DNA of 15,168 nucleotides, from positions 1 to 15,168 of the forward strand of contig CAZHOV010000138.1 of the NCBI GenBank assembly GCA_964534315.1. The letters are read 5' to 3'. Both the position numbers and the translations under genes were made by a program. Under the pieces are notes generated by a model that saw only the letters and a program-made list of their open reading frames with translations, was not told the DNA's origin and did no database searches. The first letter of the stretch is position 1. Each line of letters opens with the position of its first letter. This document shows positions 13,227 to 15,168 of the stretch, one piece after another. Origin of the DNA: CAZHOV01 sp964534315. Lineage in GTDB: Bacteria > Bacteroidota > Bacteroidia > Chitinophagales > Saprospiraceae.

Positions 13227-15095
13227 ATGAGCAAATTAACGGTAAAGAGTGGAAAAGGGAAAATTACCCTCACCAAGAGCAGCAAATTAGTAGGCCTAAA
13301 AACCAAGAAAGAGGAAGAGCTTGAAGAAAAGGACTATGTAAACAGGGAGTTTCATAAAAATCTGGGGGGATTTAAAGTGGTGGAACTGGAGAAGGGTAAA
13401 GACGATATTGACGATAAACTCGACGAGGTAAGGGCAAAGGATGAGATTGATATCGGTACCCATGTCTATTATGCCGAGGGAAGCGATATTCCCATGATTC
13501 CCACCGGAGAGATCATCATATTATTTCAGGAGGGCACTTCTGAAGGTGAGCAGAAAATCGTATTAGAAGAATATCATTTGGAATTGGTGCAGCGTCGTTC
13601 AGAGGTGAATGTCATTGCTAAAGTTACCTCTAAGTCGCCTAATCCAATCAAAGTAGCAAGCTTCTTAATGAATATATCATTGGTAAAATATGCTGAGCCG
13701 GACCTCGACGCTCAGGTAGAAGAGTACAATTTTGCTCCTCCGGTAGATGAGTTGGTATCTCACCAGTGGCATTTGCAAAATAACGGAAGGGTGGTTGATG
13801 CACATTGGAACCTCAAGAAAGGGGCCGACGCCAAAGTCATTGATGCCTGGCGCCGAATGGGAAATACGGGATCTTCAGATATCATTGTTGCCGTCATAGA
13901 TAATGGGTTCGATCTGGATCACCCGGATCTAAAAGCAAAAGTCTTTAAGCCATTCGATCTTTGGACACAATCATCAAGAGTCACCCAAGGTGATCCCAGC
14001 TTTACGCACGGCACCCCTTGCGCCAGTGTGGCGGTGGCTTCCTCCAACGGAAATGGTATCGTCGGCGCGGCTCCCAATGCTCGATTTATGCCAGTCAACG
14101 GTACTTCTTTTAGTTTGAGAGCCACAGAACAAATGTTTGACTATTGCATCAAAAACGGAGCTGACGTGATCAGTTGCAGTTGGGGGACTACCGACCCTGC
14201 TTTCAATCTCAACCCGCTCAAAGAAGAAGCCATCGCTAAAGCGGCTCGCGAAGGGCGGGGAGGCAAGGGAAGCGTCATCTGCTATGCGGTAGGAAATGAC
14301 GGCTATGATTTCGTTAACTTCTATGCTGCTCACCCCGATGTTATTGCAGTAGGTGCCTGCACCAGTCAGGATGAGCACGCCACCTACTCCAATAAAGGCA
14401 GAGAAGTGAGCGTTGTAGCCCCTTCCAATGGAGATTGGCCGATCACCGCCGCGAGAGCCTCCTGGGATCAGGGAGTTTCCTGGGAAAGCGGTGCATTTCG
14501 GTATTGGAGAGATGGTAAGTCAAGAGGCACCCAATACAAACATTTTGGTGGCACATCGAGCTCCTGCCCCTTAGTGGCCGGCATCTGCGCCTTGATTTTA
14601 TCGGCTAATCCCGATCTGACGGCCAAACAGGTAAAAAGCATCCTGGAGCGCACCGCCGATAAGATTGGTAGGCCCTCCGATTATGACTCTCGAGGACATT
14701 CTAAAAAATACGGCTATGGCCGGGTCAATGCCGCCAAAGCGGTAGCTGAAGCTATCCGTCTCAAAGATGCCTCTGATCCGCCAAAAGTGGTAGAGGAAAG
14801 TATCGCCACCGGTCAGGGATTGTTCCGCTTTAGTGTGCAGCGACAACCCTCCAAAGGCTTTGGTGTTCAGGTTGGTGCTTTTGCTGAATATGGCAATGTA
14901 TTGGTGCAGGCCGAAAAGCTGGAGCGCACCTTCAATCAGCCGGTTATCGTCAACATCAACCAACTGGAAGGTCAAACCGTCTACAAGATCGTCGTCGGCG
15001 CTTTTGATAGTCGAACCGATGCATCAAGGCTTCAAACGACTATGGAAGATCAGGGCGTTAAGGGGTTTGTCAGGAATTTGGAGGATTTGAAGTAA
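13227..15095 (+). CDS. Subtilisin-like (S8) serine protease with C-terminal SPOR domain, no signal peptide
   Basis: A 622-residue predicted protease. The polar, lysine-rich N-terminus (MSKLTVKSGKGKITLTKSSK) has no hydrophobic stretch, and an in-frame TAA at 13206 excludes a longer start. Residues 90-160 (IPTGEIIILFQEGTSEGEQK through VKYAEPDL) resemble a fervidolysin-type propeptide or chaperone domain. The S8 domain has D225 in VAVIDNGFD, H261 in THGTPCASVA, oxyanion N358 in CYAVGNDG and S444 in GGTSSSCP (usually GTSxAxP, here C for A). Residues 541-619 form a SPOR domain (FGVQVGAFAEYGN, YKIVVGAFDSRTDA), which binds denuded peptidoglycan glycan in other proteins. A periplasmic-type domain on a chain with no recognisable export signal is the oddity. 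TTATTTTG about 35 bases upstream is one base off the -7 box. An octamer array begins 12 bases after the stop. Confidence 0.92.
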   Translation: MSKLTVKSGKGKITLTKSSKLVGLKTKKEEELEEKDYVNREFHKNLGGFKVVELEKGKDDIDDKLDEVRAKDEIDIGTHVYYAEGSDIPMIPTGEIIILFQEGTSEGEQKIVLEEYHLELVQRRSEVNVIAKVTSKSPNPIKVASFLMNISLVKYAEPDLDAQVEEYNFAPPVDELVSHQWHLQNNGRVVDAHWNLKKGADAKVIDAWRRMGNTGSSDIIVAVIDNGFDLDHPDLKAKVFKPFDLWTQSSRVTQGDPSFTHGTPCASVAVASSNGNGIVGAAPNARFMPVNGTSFSLRATEQMFDYCIKNGADVISCSWGTTDPAFNLNPLKEEAIAKAAREGRGGKGSVICYAVGNDGYDFVNFYAAHPDVIAVGACTSQDEHATYSNKGREVSVVAPSNGDWPITAARASWDQGVSWESGAFRYWRDGKSRGTQYKHFGGTSSSCPLVAGICALILSANPDLTAKQVKSILERTADKIGRPSDYDSRGHSKKYGYGRVNAAKAVAEAIRLKDASDPPKVVEESIATGQGLFRFSVQRQPSKGFGVQVGAFAEYGNVLVQAEKLERTFNQPVIVNINQLEGQTVYKIVVGAFDSRTDASRLQTTMEDQGVKGFVRNLEDLK

Positions 15096-15107
15096 AAAAT
15101 TAATAAA

Positions 15108-15168
15108 GGGTGCAAGGGTGCAAGGGTGCAAGGGTGCAAGGGTGCAAGGGTGCAAGGGTGCAAGGGTG
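15108..15168 (+). repeat. Octamer tandem array (GGGTGCAA), cut by the window end
   Basis: Perfect eight-base units GGGTGCAA repeat about 7.6 times and continue to the last base, so the true length is unknown. The array starts 12 bases after the protease stop codon. It shares the GTGCAA core with the heptamer array at 1408-1575 but differs in period. No variation is present between units, which suggests recent expansion. Confidence 0.95.

Overview
The window looks like a chromosomal segment of a Bacteroidota bacterium, most likely near the Saprospiria (Lewinella/Haliscomenobacter-like). The phylum call rests on several points: a Bacteroidota-type putative porin, several PorT-like outer-membrane barrels, TAnnTTTG-type promoter boxes, few Shine-Dalgarno sites, and an ECF sigma factor paired with an anti-sigma/beta-barrel fusion. 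The family-level placement is a guess. No rRNA, tRNA, CRISPR array or transposase gene is visible.

Layout. 1-233 holds a short heptamer repeat tract and the upstream region of a sigma-54-type response regulator without a DNA-binding domain (234-1403). A 24-unit heptamer tandem array (1408-1575) starts four bases after its stop, followed by a spacer with a hairpin and a decayed repeat copy. A LOG-family phosphoribohydrolase (1831-2571) converges on a putative porin (2581-4491, minus). Upstream of the porin are a terminator-like hairpin and fabI (4691-5503, minus). fabI is divergent from upp (5708-6364, plus), which converges on a small outer-membrane barrel (6383-7057, minus). That barrel is divergent from a sodium:solute symporter (7276-8796). 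A 160-bp symmetric inverted-repeat element (8901-9060) lies before a three-gene overlapping cluster: a C-terminally shortened barrel (9197-9775), an ECF sigma factor with a GTG start (9741-10313), and a probable dual membrane-spanning anti-sigma factor (10288-11760). An MpaB/Lcp-type oxygenase (11911-13077) and a signal-less subtilase with a C-terminal SPOR domain (13227-15095) follow. The window ends inside an octamer tandem array.

How the genes relate. Most are independent housekeeping or envelope genes: fatty-acid synthesis, pyrimidine salvage, transport and outer-membrane proteins. The sigma/anti-sigma pair is the clearest functional unit. Its anti-sigma protein appears to run from cytoplasm to outer membrane in one chain, as described for the Dma proteins of Bacteroides thetaiotaomicron.

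The least explained content is non-coding. Two copies of a 45-53-nt palindrome sit between divergent gene pairs and differ by a compensatory base pair. The 160-bp near-palindrome is flanked by a 5-bp direct repeat. Heptamer and octamer tandem arrays share a GTGCAA core and begin right after stop codons.
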